Part shown: positions 43,458 to 55,900 of the stretch, in pieces
Layout: each line of letters starts with the position of its first letter
How positions within the stretch are numbered: position 1 is the first letter of the stretch
Assembly (NCBI RefSeq): GCF_932276165.1
Contig: NC_064000.1
Span: 5,270,001-5,334,000, forward strand
DNA length: 64,000 nt
Origin: Plutella xylostella
Taxonomy: Eukaryota; Arthropoda; Insecta; Lepidoptera; Plutellidae
Reading direction: 5' to 3'
Program-made: the position numbers and the translations under genes
The notes under the pieces: generated by a model
Seen by the model: only the letters and a program-made list of their open reading frames with translations
Database searches by the model: none
Told to the model about the DNA's origin: nothing

Positions 43458-44969
43458 TCATGTTATGAGCAGTGACTATGAATGTGCAATCCCAAACCAA
43501 TGTCCTAAGCGTGGCATATGTAGATAAAGGCAACTGGCTAGAGGTTCTTATGATTCATGTGTTTTACCTTTCGGTTCGGAGAGCAAATTTTTACCACGTA
43601 TTTTTTTTTAATTTACACGCAAAAATGAACGTTGTTAATGACTGAATGTACAATTTCTAATGTGATATAATTAATAATTATGTTCTACTCAAACGGTATG
43701 TGTAAACGGACACTTATTCAAATAAAATAACATCATTACTCATAATAGTAGAGTAGATTTCAGTAACATTAGAGGTAAGTACAACAAGATTGAAAATTAA
43801 ATAGGCATATTATGTTTCTGAAGCTAAAATGGAATATATTAAGTAGTATGTACTTATTTTGTTACCAAGTTCTTACTCGAAAGGGCCAGTACCTATTGGC
43901 GCGATGTTAATAATGTAGTTACAGAATTAGACATGCTCACCCTAAATGATCATATTATTTGCTTTCAAAAGATAAAGAATTGATATTATAAATCACATAG
44001 CGGATTGCGTCACGAATTGATGATTCATCAATCACTCAGAAAACATAAAATGACATGTTTATTTATACCTATAGCTTTATTTCTTTTAACGAACACAGTT
44101 ATACAAAGCCAACCAATGTGCATAAACCATTTATAAGATAACTGTCTATGGTACATCGACCTCTTTTTAGGCAAATAATCTTTTCTCGAAGGATCAATGT
44201 ACTTTAGAATGGTAGATGTCAAGAGCTAAAACGGTGCACTTTAAAGCGAAAATATGGTAATTTTTGTATGTCACATGTTTGTTATTTGCACTATAATAGA
44301 AAATAAAAACATATAAATTGAACAGTACAAAAAGGAGGCCTTATTGTTTATTGCAATCTCTGTTGCAGACAACCTTTGGATTTGCCAATACGTCAATGGT
44401 TTGCCAGTATTTTGTTACTCGACTGTTTTTTTTCACAATTACCCATGACATGGCTTACTATGCCACTCTCGACGCCATTAACGAAGTCGGTAGCTAAAAT
44501 GCTTCTAAATCTTAAATTCACAATCCCATATTTCGCCTCGTACTTACCACTAAAGTATATTAATAAGGGTGGGCAGATAACTGTACATTTGTAGATAAGA
44601 ATAAAAATCATTTATCAAATACATATTTTAAAAACAACTGACCACAACATTATTCTTCTTGAAGTCGGTTCATTCAAACGACACGCGAACTCCACAGGAA
44701 ATACCTAATTAATAATGTATCAGGTTACTACCAATATACCTTCTATTCAAAATGAGAAATGTCTTGAATATATTAAACTAAGGGTCATTAAGGAAAATTT
44801 GGCAAACAGAAACCAGTTTTGGCTCAGATTCTAGTTCGTGAACCTTTTAACTTTGACATAATGGATTGGTTATAACGTTTTATCCCTTTCGGTTATGTAT
44901 AACGATTAGGATAGTTTTATTAAATCGGTTCATTCGTCTTGTGGTAGACCAGTTTTCGAGTGGAGGCCA
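43458..44969. other. Unassigned AT-rich DNA
   Basis: No recognised gene or repeat. A plus-strand aggtaagt at about 43772 lacks a pyrimidine tract and is not called. Confidence 0.3.
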
Positions 44970-45065
44970 CGAACATACAGACGTAGCGTGGGACGCCCTC
45001 CATTTCGCTTGCGTTGTTGGCGCTGTTTGGGAGAGGCCTATATCCAGCAGTGGATAGTTATGAGG
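44970..45065 (+). pseudogene. RTE-like LINE 3' remnant
   Basis: gtagcgtgggacgccctcca, then gggagaggcctatatccagc and gaggtgatgatt, the usual end of RTE-like elements before a tga-type tail. Only the last ~30 codons and the 3' end remain. Confidence 0.55.
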
Positions 45066-45247
45066 TGATGATTGTATTTTCTTGCCACAACCACGTTTTA
45101 TATAGCTGATTATTTTATTACCATAATATTTCTTAAAGCTCTGTTAAAATAAAGAGAGCTTATGGCACCATTTGGACTTATAAAGTCACTTTCAACTATA
45201 AAAAGTATAATTTGAATGTCAGGAAATAGAAGGTACATTATATGTAG

Positions 45248-45331
45248 TACGGTCAGGTGCAGAGAAACCTGACCGTACGTCATACTAACAATGCTTCTGA
45301 GGGGGGTCAGGTTTATCTGCCCCTTACTGTA
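45248..45331. mobile_element. 80-bp MITE flanked by TA
   Basis: cggtcaggtgcagagaaacc and ggtttatctgccccttactg are imperfect inverted ends. The ggtcagg/cctgacc core pairs well. TA dinucleotides flank it at 45248-45249 and 45330-45331. Confidence 0.6.
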
Positions 45332-45682
45332 CCATTCCTAGGCTCTATTGCATAAATGGATACAATTACAGTAAGCACAGAGGTTTCGAGAAGCAATGTA
45401 CTCTATTTCGAGGTATCAAGAGGGTTCGTGAGTAAGAAGTGGGTCTTTTGAATAAGATCAGTGTACAGGGTGTTATGTAATTCCTTTCAATTCAATCTAC
45501 TGCCCTTGCGGAGACAGATGATAAGAGCTTCGTCTGATCGTGTCGGTGACAAACACTATTATTATTAACATAGAGTTGGTCTAGGATTTGTCCCGTGGTG
45601 ATAGGATTAGCCAATCACAATAACAACAGTCACTAGCAGGATGCGCCTATACATGATACGTGATTTCATTAGATTGTACAGT
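45332..45682. other. Unassigned
   Basis: Contains tacagggtgttatg at 45464-45477, possibly one end of a TACAGGGTGT element without a visible partner. Confidence 0.3.
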
Positions 45683-45995
45683 AGGGTTACTCTATACTAA
45701 CTGTTGGCTAGCAACATTAATTATCTATGATTATTATCTATGTTTTCTATATTTCATATCATTGTCTATGTTCAACTTCCTCTTCCGTTTCTGCTCTTCA
45801 CACGAAAATACACGGATCAATCACAATTCCCGTTTATTATTACTCCCACGAGCTTCAAGCACCCCCAGGGCCTACAAACCAACCACATACAGTCCACTCC
45901 GCTCCACTAACAAAAACGAACGAACGAAAGCTGTCGTGCAATCGCCACATTTAATACAACGAGATAGAGACGTGGATCGCGCCGCAGCGCGCCGA
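45683..45995 (+). mobile_element. Interrupted GGGTTACTCT-family element
   Basis: The left terminal word agggttactctatac lies at 45683-45697. The internal part (gaaagctgtcgtgcaatcgc and tacaacgagatagag) resumes at about 45926. About 230 bp of unrelated sequence in between suggests another insertion. Frames of 122 and 75 codons here are not supported as genes. Confidence 0.5.
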
Positions 45996-46006
45996 AACTT
46001 TTTCAT

Positions 46007-46115
46007 TGAAGTAAAATTCATCGATTAATTTTGTATGACAATTTTAGTTCTGCTACCAACCACCTGGGGAGCTGTTCATATTTTCATACAAAATTACTCG
46101 ATGAATTTTACTTCA
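46007..46115. mobile_element. MITE with about 32-bp inverted ends
   Basis: tgaagtaaaattcatcga and tcgatgaattttacttca are exact inverted ends, and the match continues through taattttgtatga. It is 109 bp and sits directly beside the previous element. Confidence 0.75.
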
Positions 46116-46479
46116 CGTTCACGATGAAAATTTATGCTACGGGCTCAGTATAATACCTACAGTACAGTCAGTCACATACTTGGTATAATTGGTACGGTAA
46201 TTAATACACTCTACATATATACGTACAATTAAATAAAAATAATAATAAAACGGACGTCTAACAGCAAAGGTATAATTGCTCAATATAGATAGTTCCGTTT
46301 GTGTCATGCGCAGGCGCAAATGACTTAAAACCCATTAGAGAAGGGACAAATGTAACGGATGTGTACAAGGATTTAAAAAAAAATTATGTTAATATCAAAA
46401 TCACTTAAGGATTCACACACAGTTTAGTTCCAGAGATAATGTACCTCTACATTGCTAATCTGGTCTTGGTTTATTTATA
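46116..46479. other. Unassigned
   Basis: AT-rich, nothing recognised. Confidence 0.3.
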
Positions 46480-46641
46480 ATAATAATATGTGGGGAAATC
46501 CTACACAGTACTACACACGGCCATCCGACCCCAAGCAAGCTGCCTGTAATGTGGGTACAAATATCTGCTCCAGCCGGGAATCGAACCCGGGACCTTCGGC
46601 ATAGCAGTAAGGGTCTCTAACCACTACACCATTCGTTCGTC
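46480..46641 (-). mobile_element. tRNA-headed SINE (family B)
   Basis: The minus strand starts gacgaacgaatggtgtagtg, with B-box ggttcgattcccgg, then ggagcagatatttgtaccca and the family B body ggtcggatggccgtgtgtag with an ataataa tail. It is shorter than 52016-52262, with the middle deleted. Confidence 0.75.
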
Positions 46642-46956
46642 AATTAAACATGGCGCCCACAGCAATTTCCTTCATCAACCATTACAACAGCGGCGAGTAA
46701 CCGTATCAGTCTATAAACACACTGAACTGGATAACACAAACCAGTATGGCCGAAAGTTGGCCACATATTATATCAGCGTTGTGCAACGGACATTGTCGGG
46801 CGGGGAACAGGCCGGCTGTAGGCCGTGCTAGTCGCTATCATGTGAGTGAAGGTAACCTAAAGTCGGTTTTTAATCTCAGATACTAAATTGTCAGATTTAG
46901 ATCGGTTCATCAACAGTCAATTGTTTCGCCAAATTCAATCGATTTATTCTAGACTT
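46642..46956. other. Possible 5' exon near 46770-46846
   Basis: A GC-rich run (gggcggggaacaggccggct) follows a tatatcagc initiator-like word and ends in gctatcat|gtgagtga. This could be a non-coding first exon. The only support is composition and the donor. Confidence 0.25.
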
Positions 46957-47077
46957 AAAACATGTTTCAAAATGTCTGGATAATGGCCACCTCTAGGATA
47001 AAGGATATATATAATATATAATATAAGCTAAGTATAGATAATATAAGCTATTATCGAGACATTGTGAAACAGGCCTT
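46957..47077. mobile_element. MITE related to 10529-10627
   Basis: catgtttcaaaatgtctgga and gagacattgtgaaacaggcc are inverted ends. The middle is an AT-rich repeat of atataatataagcta. Same terminal family as the copy at 10.5 kb. Confidence 0.6.
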
Positions 47078-50000
47078 CAATAAGATTAAATTATCCCCTA
47101 AAACCCAAAGGTGTCGAAGAAATGCCTTTATGCGTTATCGTAGAGAACCTTGACCACCACGCCATTTGTATATGAATAATATTAAATAAATAAAAATCGT
47201 TTGTGAAATGCTAAACGTATAATTTTCTCACTCGCTATGTCTGTACTTGGTCTGTACACTGCATTTTAGCCCTTTATGGTCTGTGGTATAGAGTTCAAAT
47301 TAGTTTGAAATAGCTTGACCCAATCATTCACTTTTGACCGAATGGTTGATCGTGGGTGTTGCGGTTAATGTAGTCTATGAAATGTCCTGCCATATGAATT
47401 CTGTGATAGTGTAGGTATATGAATTTAATGTTTGTAGTTTGTTGTTGTGCAAGTTTTTTTTACAATATCCGGGATATGTCAAAATTACTCATTTTTGTAA
47501 TCGTTTACCGAAACTATCAGACAAGTTTAGTAGATTAGCACATAAATGAACGATCTTAGAGATAAATCAAAGATTTTATCATATTTATTCAAACCGTAAT
47601 GTCACCGATCGACTTTAATTGACCCAGTTATATTTAAATTGAATAAATTATAATCTGTCATTAATAAATAGAGAACAAATACGCAACAAGGTTCATGGCC
47701 ATTATATTATTACTTTATATAAAAAAAACAATATCACGACAAAAAACCCTTATGCCGTTGAAGTTGTCAGCATCACAGTAAATTAATACTTAATGCGGCC
47801 AAAATCGACCCTATGCAATGCAAACAATAAAGAAATATTAAAAGACAGACAAATCAAATTTTTGTAATTGCTTTATTAACAGATTGTTTGCGAAACTCGA
47901 TTTAATTTTAATTGACTGCAAAAAGTCAGCAATTATTCTACTTACGAGATGCCTAATAAACTTGTTTGCTTCTTGTAGCAATATAAATATTGCGTTGGAT
48001 AATAATGATTAAATGTATATGATGTCATATAGTCATTCCATTTGTGCTATTCGTCCTAAACTAAGTACCATTTTTATTATTCTGACTGGCTAATCCTTTG
48101 CCACGGCGACAAAACCTGGTACAGCTAGCATTTTTATTACTTACACACTATCATGAAAAAGCAATTCTAAACCTAAGTAAACGTAGGTATGTATAGATAA
48201 TAACTTCAATTTGCAAAAAAAACCTTTTATGTTCACCGTTTTTTTGTAATTTTTTTACATGACTTACAAATGGGCGCGTTAATTTGAGTTTGATTGATAA
48301 CATACGTCCTTCTCCCGTAACCGTTACCCAATAACCTGTAACTGGTTACGTACAAACAGATGCGTCTGTTATTTTTTACGCTACAAGCTTCAACACACAT
48401 GGTTGTAACAGAGATTTTCTACAGATTCTCATTCTTAGAAGGAAACGAAAAAGGTTGATATTTTCTATAACATTGTTTTGTGTCAGTTATCGATTTTGAG
48501 TTTATTTGTAGCTTCAATTAACCGATTTTTATACCTAATTGGTTATATGAAATTGGTAAAAACCTAAATTATGTAGCAAAATGTCTTCTTGTAAGTATTT
48601 AGAAAATATATTACCCTAGCTGCTAATCAATCTGAAGGAAAATATTATTTACCGACGTAGATAGGTATATTTCTGCATTTCCAATAATAAGTCTCCAGCT
48701 TTATTAATGCAATATCTTATAAAGTACCTATCTAACTAACCAAATTATTACGCTCGTAAAAAATACCATTCACATCTTGTCTATTTTGACATAATAATAG
48801 TACTTACAGCAGTGGTTTAACAATATCGCATTGTTCGGCGTAAAATATATAATTATAGTGTTGTGCAACATAGAGTACCAGCTAAAGTTATTTACCGAAC
48901 GTTAATATAACAAGATGTATCTAGTTAAACAAAAGTGAAATTCGGTACGTGTTAGATGTTGATGTAATATGTGTAACGTTACTTAGTAATTATGTGATGT
49001 GGAAGCATAAAAATCATAATATACATATTATAGTTATTATACAATTTTCTACGATAATTTTTTAGACAAAAGCGGCTTTTTATCTATGTATGACTTTTAC
49101 GCAAGATTTATCTAAAAAATATTTTATTTTTCCTGATCCTTGTAGAGTTTTCAAGAATTGATAAATAAATAAGATACATCACATTTTATTTGATGACAAG
49201 ATCAAATATATCAGTCAAAAACCAAATACTTACATACATCAAATGAGTTTGTTATGGTCACTATGCACCGAACGGAGTCCAAAATAGAACCTTTTCCGAT
49301 TTATTGTCGAAAAATATATTTGCGTGCGAATAACCAATAAAGTAGTTTTAACGTCAGCAGTTTTTTCTCTGGTCTCATAATATTTATCACTGTGCAATAA
49401 TAATACATATTCATATAAAATATTATGTCTGTTGAATCGAACGATTTTATCGAGGGTCTTAAACAAGCATTTTTTTAATACTTAATCCTTATTTTGGTTC
49501 TGAGATTGAGATTCTATACTTCATGTTGTATTATACCAATAGTATAATAGATTAATAAATATACCTACATATTATGCACTACACATGCATAGTTTAACAT
49601 TGGAACCTGAAGTATTCGTATGATTTATTTTTTATTTACTTACGGCAATCTGGAATCTGTAGGTACGTAACGTTTGAATATTTAAAATTTTCTCGTTATT
49701 GTGGTAATAGCAAAAAATACTTGCAAGTATTTTTTTTACTTCAATTCCATGATCATTTATTCCAAAATGTCAAGTTTTGAGAATTTTAACTGTCTCAATA
49801 CTATGGGATAACGTTAATACGATGACGTTTCCAAGCAGATATCGTGATCACAATACTGATACCACTAATAAGGAACCGATACACAATACACGCAAAATAT
49901 GGCTTTCTGTTTGTACACCCACAATAATAATTGTACCGTCGGCGAAGAAAGCAGTCAATAATTAGTTATCAACCTCCATATATATGTGAATGTTTTATTA

Positions 50001-51726
50001 TAACCTTGACTTTTCGACCGAAAAGTTCCTCATTGCTGCTTGTAGACCAATGAGGATGTTTTAAAATGACGAGAGTTTTTTTTTGTGGTTAAATGATTTA
50101 CAAGTCGGTGAAACTTTTCTTAGAAAATAAATAAAGCAGTAGCAATTGAAAGCTATTTGTATTTTTGGCTAAGTTCACAGATGACCCAATGCAATTCAAA
50201 TAGGTACATATTTTATACATAGGTACATATACGTATAATGTACATAGGTACATATATGTATGTATAATATATTTCTTTAAATTTAAATAATTTAGAAATG
50301 TTTTCTCGAGTATCTCTTCAAATGTAAACGTGGTGTACAAATTTTTTAATATATTTTTTTAATCATATTTATGCATTGTACGATTTGTAACAATAGCCTT
50401 AGCTAAATAAAACAACTCACAAACTATGAACCAAATCTCCATACAAAAGAATTCAACGCGTTCACCGCACTTCGTGGGAAAATCGTTGTCTATAATTAAT
50501 TTCTTAATTTATATTTTTATATTAATAAAATACTATTATTTACTTCCTTATGCGTTTTAATATTTTTTCTAACTGCATAAATTTTTAACTTAATTGTTGA
50601 AATGCTTAAGAATCAAATTGATTACTGAAATGTTATTTTAAACTCTGTTATTATCTTACATCTTACGGTTACATACTTATTACCTACCACTATTACCTAT
50701 TTATATTGTATAATACCTACATGTTTAACGATCTACTGTTAATTAGAAAAGAATAATTTAGATAGATTCAAGTGTGAAGACAAACCTGGTTTAATGTCAT
50801 TTTTATATAGCTAATCAATAAATGTATTGTATTATAAACAAATAAATAAAATACATTTTATCAATTTCATAATGTAGGTTTTCTGTTAAGTATACTAATA
50901 TACACTGTTCAATGATGGAGCAGATTTTCCTTTCTCGAACACGCGCAAGCCACATCCACGTCCCACCACTTCCGGAGCAGACTGTCAGCCGCTGAACCGC
51001 TACACCCCCGAGTATTAGCCCTGACAGTCTATTCTCCTTCTTAAAAGACAGTCTTCAACAAATCGAAAACTGCAATTTTTCATTTAGACCTCAAACATAA
51101 GCTATGTATTTGAGGGTCCGTTAAATAAACGTTTATATAGAATCATTGTATTCAGTAGTTGATGTTCGGAAGTCAATCTAAGCATCAGTATAGTGTTACA
51201 GTCAGCTTCAGTCGCTATACACTTCTGTACTTTGTCAAAGTAGATAACACATCACATTATGTTCATTGAAACATGACAGTGTATTTAGGATGATAGGTAA
51301 GTGTATTTATAGCTATTTATTAAGGTATATAACCCTATCACTAATCAAATAACTGTCTAGTGCACACAAACGAGAAAACATTAAAAGAAACAATCAAAAC
51401 ATCATCATTTTGTCGACTAAGTACTGATTCTAATGACGTCACTTCTTATCACTAAGATCTCCCTAACCGTAACATTGGGCAATAATCTTAAACCACGCAC
51501 GTGCACTCAAATACATTAACAACTTTTATAATCCATCAAGATAAGGCATGTATTCTTATCTTTCAGATTTATATTTTATTAAATGCTATCAACTGCGATG
51601 TCCCAATCGGTCTCGGGCTAGATCACGCACACAAGCAAACGACACGTGCGCAGGAGTTGGATATTGTATGACGTTTCGCGGGGCTACTTTACCTAAACAA
51701 AAATCGATCAATGAACAGCGGGCATG
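47078..51726. other. Long AT-rich stretch without recognised genes
   Basis: I find no supported coding sequence. A GC-richer patch at 50938-51030 has agactgtcag / ctgacagtct 10-bp inverted repeats and may be an old element. A tacat/gtaca-rich simple stretch lies at 50205-50265. Confidence 0.3.
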
Positions 51727-51872
51727 CAATTGTAACGTTTAGTACAACGAGATAGAGTAGTCGAAGTTTCGGAGCACTGCTGCGATAACCACGACCCAAT
51801 TTCGTTCTATTAAACGTATCGATTGTGTGACGGCTCTCGTACGTTTGTTTTTTGTTATGGTAGAGTAACCCT
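51727..51872. mobile_element. Head-to-head GGGTTACTCT-family copies
   Basis: The left half has gtaacgtttagtacaacgag on the plus strand. The right half has cgttctattaaacgtatcg, then gacggctctcgtacg and agagtaaccct, which is the same sequence inverted. The two halves form a palindromic element of about 146 bp. Confidence 0.55.
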
Positions 51873-52015
51873 GTAGTCAATGTACCACGTTCACTTTCCA
51901 ACGTGTTTCAGTGTTTATACATGTGTGCGTGAACGATGAATTAGGGATTAAGGAGTTTGGTACATAGCAATAGCAAAGCTTGAGATACTTTTGTTTTGTT
52001 TACGGTTGCTCTTAT

Positions 52016-52262
52016 GACGGTCGAATGGCGTAGTGGTTAGTGATCCTGACTGCTATGCCGAAGAAGAGGCAGATATTTGTTTAAAGACAGATACTCGACA
52101 AGGTACTCGGGTCTTGGGTGTTAATATTTTATATTTAATATGTATCTATCTATGTATTCGTGTAGATATACCTATCAGCTGTCCGATACCCTTAACACAG
52201 GCTCTGCCAACTTGGGGTCGGATGGCCGTGTGTGAGATGTCCCCACACATTTATTTATTTAT
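52016..52262 (+). mobile_element. tRNA-headed SINE (family B), B-box deleted
   Basis: It starts gacggtcgaatggcgtagtg and keeps the A-box region. The B-box is missing: ctatgccgaag runs straight into aagaggcagatatttg. The family B body (tgtccgatacccttaaca, ggtcggatggccgtgtgtga) and an atttatttattt tail follow. Without its B-box this copy is unlikely to be transcribed by Pol III. Confidence 0.8.
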
Positions 52263-52479
52263 GTATGGCAGTGAAGCCTAGTTTAAACGAAAAAAGATCC
52301 TAGATATGTAGTAAAATCACGCTATACTTTTTCCTGTGGCAAAGGTAGTTAGACAATCTGTTATTTGTATGATCAACATTTGGTATTATTTGAAAATTAT
52401 GGCAAAAACATCGCTATCACGAAAAAATGCTGCATGAAGTACGTGCACCAATGCACCTCTTCCTACCCGTTTATTATGT

Positions 52480-52741
52480 GCTACTATCTGTTATACTAAG
52501 CCGAAACCAGCATGTGCAGCATGTTATATCTAAGCCCGAATCTGAAATCAGAATTTCAAAATTCGCGAAAAAAAAAAACATTTTCCATAGAAACTTTGTT
52601 GGTCACGTGACTTTTTACTATGTAAAATGAATTTTTTTTTCGCGAATTTCCAAATTCTGATTTCAGTTTCGGGCTTAGATATACCATGCTGCACATGTAG
52701 GTTTCGGCTTAGTATACCAATTTTGCAACACCCTGTATATA
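52480..52741. mobile_element. Large hairpin element with TACAGGGTGTTGCAA end
   Basis: The left arm from 52492 (tatactaagccgaaacc) through cagcatg, tctaagcccgaatctgaaat and aattcgcgaaa is the complement of the right arm ending at 52716. Arms are about 85-90 bp with few mismatches. The right end continues to ttttgcaacaccctgtatat, the terminal word also seen at 15223 and 59375. The matching left terminus is missing. Confidence 0.75.
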
Positions 52742-53144
52742 CGAGTATAATCTTAGCACGCAAATCAACATGTCAATGTTACTAAGTCAATATGAATTGC
52801 ATAACTCACAAGGCAGAATACAACAAGTAAACTACTTATTAGATATTCTCTAACTCATGGTTACCGTACAGATTTGCCCGATAATACGTAATGTTTGGCC
52901 ACAAACGCGTAAGCCACTCCGTCCCCCGCGATTGCAAGTAATTCGGACCCCCGCGGGGGAAGAAAGGTTAAATAACATAGTTCTACACTGTAAATATAAC
53001 AATTGCTAGTCACTATAACGCGTAGGTATACATATTTATCTATGTTTATAATGTAATGTTTAAATGTAAATTCAAAAATATTACAGTTTTAAGGCAAATC
53101 AAATCAACAAAAATAATCAAATTTGCCATCTAATACATACATAC
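52742..53144. other. Unassigned
   Basis: A small GC-rich spot (cggacccccgcgggg) at 52946-52960 stands out. No gene. Confidence 0.3.
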
Positions 53145-53345
53145 ATAAGCTCACGACTGTAATCCCCGAAGGGGTAGTCACAACTTTTCGCTGTACATTT
53201 GTACTCACGTGATAGGTTAGGTTAGGAGCCGTATCGCCGTTTTTGAATGAGTACAATGCACTGAAGTTGTCGGGTAAGTGGGCAACCCGATTGCAGATGT
53301 TTTCAAGCTGCCCGAAGGCCTATGCCTAGGCTTAACGACTACATA
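53145..53345 (+). repeat. Dispersed repeat, ctgtaatccccgaa family
   Basis: ctgtaatccccgaaggggta, gtactcacgtgatagg and ccgtatcgccgttttt are shared with 37660-37870, with an added gttaggttag duplication. The 3' part ends cccgaaggcctatgcctagg. Confidence 0.6.
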
Positions 53346-55180
53346 CATCTAATACATAATAATAATAAATGACTAGCCATTTGTTTTTTATTTAGATCTG
53401 TGCGATGACTTGCTTCTCATTCCCTTAGGTTTTGTCAGTGGCAAAATTCCGGGATAAAAAATACATAGCGAATATCATTAAATGACGTGTAAATCATAAT
53501 ACATGTAAGTATGTAATAATTATTGTTTTTTTTATATTCGTTCAGTAGTTTTAAAACATGTAAATGTCGTCTTCATTTGTGCTATAACTTGTTAACTTTA
53601 TTATTCTTTTTTGGTGTACAAATAAAGTGTGTTCCATACATCTATCAAAATTTGATTCATCATTTCTACTCGTAAATTTGTCCGTATCTTCATGAAACAC
53701 AAAAGTTAAAGACAACGCTTTCTTAACATAACCTTGCAGCACATAACTATTGTAGGTGTGGTGCAAGCAGATTTACCATCATAATAGTACAGTTACAACA
53801 ACCTCTATGTCTATGATAATAATGGCTATTATTACTTGATTAGTACTGGATGCCAGTAGTGTGCAAAATACAGATTGTACAAACTTAGTTATGATGGTTG
53901 AATGGCTCTTATTATGTACGGTGTAAAGGTATTTTTGTATTAGCTGAATGTAAAGATTTGTTTGTGTAAATCAGTCAACTTCAGTATGGGTTGTTTTACT
54001 GTAGTTATCTATGTTTGTAGTGAAAGGATTTTCATAGATGTGTTAGTAAGAATTTTCCGACATATTACTCTTTTAAAACACTACCATTTACTTAAGTAAT
54101 TTATTACATACTTTTTAATATTAATCAATACTTACCTGTATTGAACCTTCTTGCTACTGTAGCGTTATTACACTGGATATTGATGACGCTTGTCAAATGT
54201 TTGACAAAAAATAGCTGAGTACAGCAGTAGTACTTAGCATAGAGAAAAGAACACTGGTACTTAGTAGTTTTTGCACGTCCAGCGTAGATGAGCACAATTT
54301 GATTTTAATTTACAAGTTACGTTTCTACAGCTCGCGTAAGCTGTACCGAACAACCTTACAACATGAAACAAAATGTGTGTTTCCACTCAAATTATTTCAG
54401 GCAGAGTATTGTGGAGACACAGCCATGGGGCGGCCCTGACCCGGTTGGGCGCTGAAGGGTGGCATCTTCATTTTATTATGAGAAGCAACAGGAAACATGC
54501 GTAGGTGGCGATGTCGCAAGTTTTAACGTCTTATAATTATGTAGTATAATGAAATTTACGCGGAATTCTCGAGTTTGAGAGATTGTATCTTTGGTGCAAT
54601 AGGTATATTTTTGTTCGGCATAAAAATAATGATTTGGCTTAGCTAATATGCTAATCTATATTCTGTAGGCGATGTAAATACCTATAGCTCTTAAAATAAT
54701 ATAACACTCGGATGTCCTACTCAATGCTTAAAATGGTTGGTATCTTGTCGTTGGAAAGATAAAAACTCTCATATTGACAAAACGGCACGTATCTATAAGT
54801 GATTTCATCTTTGCAACATCTTTGCAACAAATTTAACACACTACCAGCGTTTATAGGTTGCAACCGTAATTTTTATTCTAACCGGCAATCAAGTAGGTCC
54901 TAAATAAATATCAATGAAATACAGAAGGCGGGTTGATTATACGTTAGTTTGTTTGTTTCTGCAATTTATTGGTTGGTGGTCGAAATGATTTATTGTGCAA
55001 GTTGGGCCTTGCTATTTGTTCGCCTCAAAGTGTTTTTACATTTTTATTTTTCGTGTGATTATTGCCAAAGTCATGTCATCCATTTTAATACAAAGGAAAA
55101 GGGTTATTTTATAATACTTATTTTTATTTCAGTAATTACATGCTTAATAATGATTTTCTTATCATTTGTGTAAACGAGTT
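53346..55180. other. AT-rich, likely intron; weak exon candidate at 54401
   Basis: No supported gene. An acceptor-like atttcag at 54394-54400 is followed by a GC-rich stretch open for 33 codons in one frame (54403-54501) to a TAG. No good donor is present, so I do not call it. Confidence 0.3.
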
Positions 55181-55200
55181 TGTTTTGTTTTCAGGTAAGT
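55175..55200 (+). promoter_or_regulatory. Candidate recursive (ratchet) splice site
   Basis: cgagtttgttttgttttcag is followed directly by gtaagtttt (junction 55194/55195). It has the same zero-length exon structure as the site at 41431/41432, on the same strand and 13.8 kb downstream, which is a spacing typical of ratchet points in long insect introns. Confidence 0.5.
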
Positions 55201-55266
55201 TTTGGAAGTGTGAAACGGAATCGTCTAATTTCCTGAAATTCGGTTTGTATCACAAACATATTCTTC

Positions 55267-55423
55267 TAAAGCTGCGTACAGATTGGCCAAAGGAACGCCA
55301 ACGAACGAGTTTCGTTGATCTTCGTTGCTGCAATCTGCCCTGTATTATGTGATAAATATCCATCGTTGGGCGTTCGTTGGGCGTTCGTTGGGCGTTCGTT
55401 GGGCCGGTCTGTACGCAGCTTAA
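55267..55423. mobile_element. MITE flanked by TAA, with an internal 11-bp minisatellite
   Basis: The element is 55270-55420 (151 bp) between TAA copies. The ends agctgcgtacagattggcc and ggccggtctgtacgcagct are inverted. Near the right end the unit gttgggcgttc is repeated almost four times (55365-55403). The TAA target fits PIF/Harbinger. Confidence 0.75.
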
Positions 55424-55609
55424 ATAATACTTGAGTAGGACTTTAGTTCAATGCAGTTTCCATAGATTGAGATTCAGTTATCAAGAGAGAAACTGGAAAA
55501 TAATGCTTGGAGATATTATTCTATTTTATTTTTTCGTTATATGTACCAACATTGACTCAGGGAATCATTTATTTACTGCCAGTTTCTATAACTCTCTATT
55601 ATGACAGGT

Positions 55610-55900
55610 TGTAACTTTTATGACGACCGAATGGCGTAGTGGTTAGTGACTTGACTACTGAGCCGATGGTCCCGGGTTCGATTCCCGGCTGGGGCAGATA
55701 TTTGTTTAAACACAGATATTTGTTCTCGGGTCTTGGATGTGCCCGAAAAATGGCAATAGGCCCGCCCCCTATTACATTGGGACTAACATAACACTCTGGC
55801 GAAAAGTGGGTGCAGCAGTGCACCTTTGCCTACCCCGAAAGGGAGTACATTAGTACAAGGCGTGAGTGCGTGTTTTTTTTTTTTGTGTGTGTAACTTTTA
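55610..55900 (+). mobile_element. Full-length tRNA-headed SINE (family A)
   Basis: SINE at 55621-55889, bounded by exact 11-bp copies of tgtaactttta at 55610-55620 and 55890-55900. It has a perfect B-box ggttcgattcccgg, the family A body, and a T-rich stretch before the right duplication. It is among the youngest-looking copies in the window. Confidence 0.88.

Noticed and set aside
43765..43780. aggtaagt on the plus strand at about 43772
   Set aside because: Lacks an acceptor-type pyrimidine tract and the CAG.
54115..54140. CAGGTAAGT on the minus strand near 54128
   Set aside because: No pyrimidine tract before it and no supported minus-strand exon, so it is not called a ratchet site.
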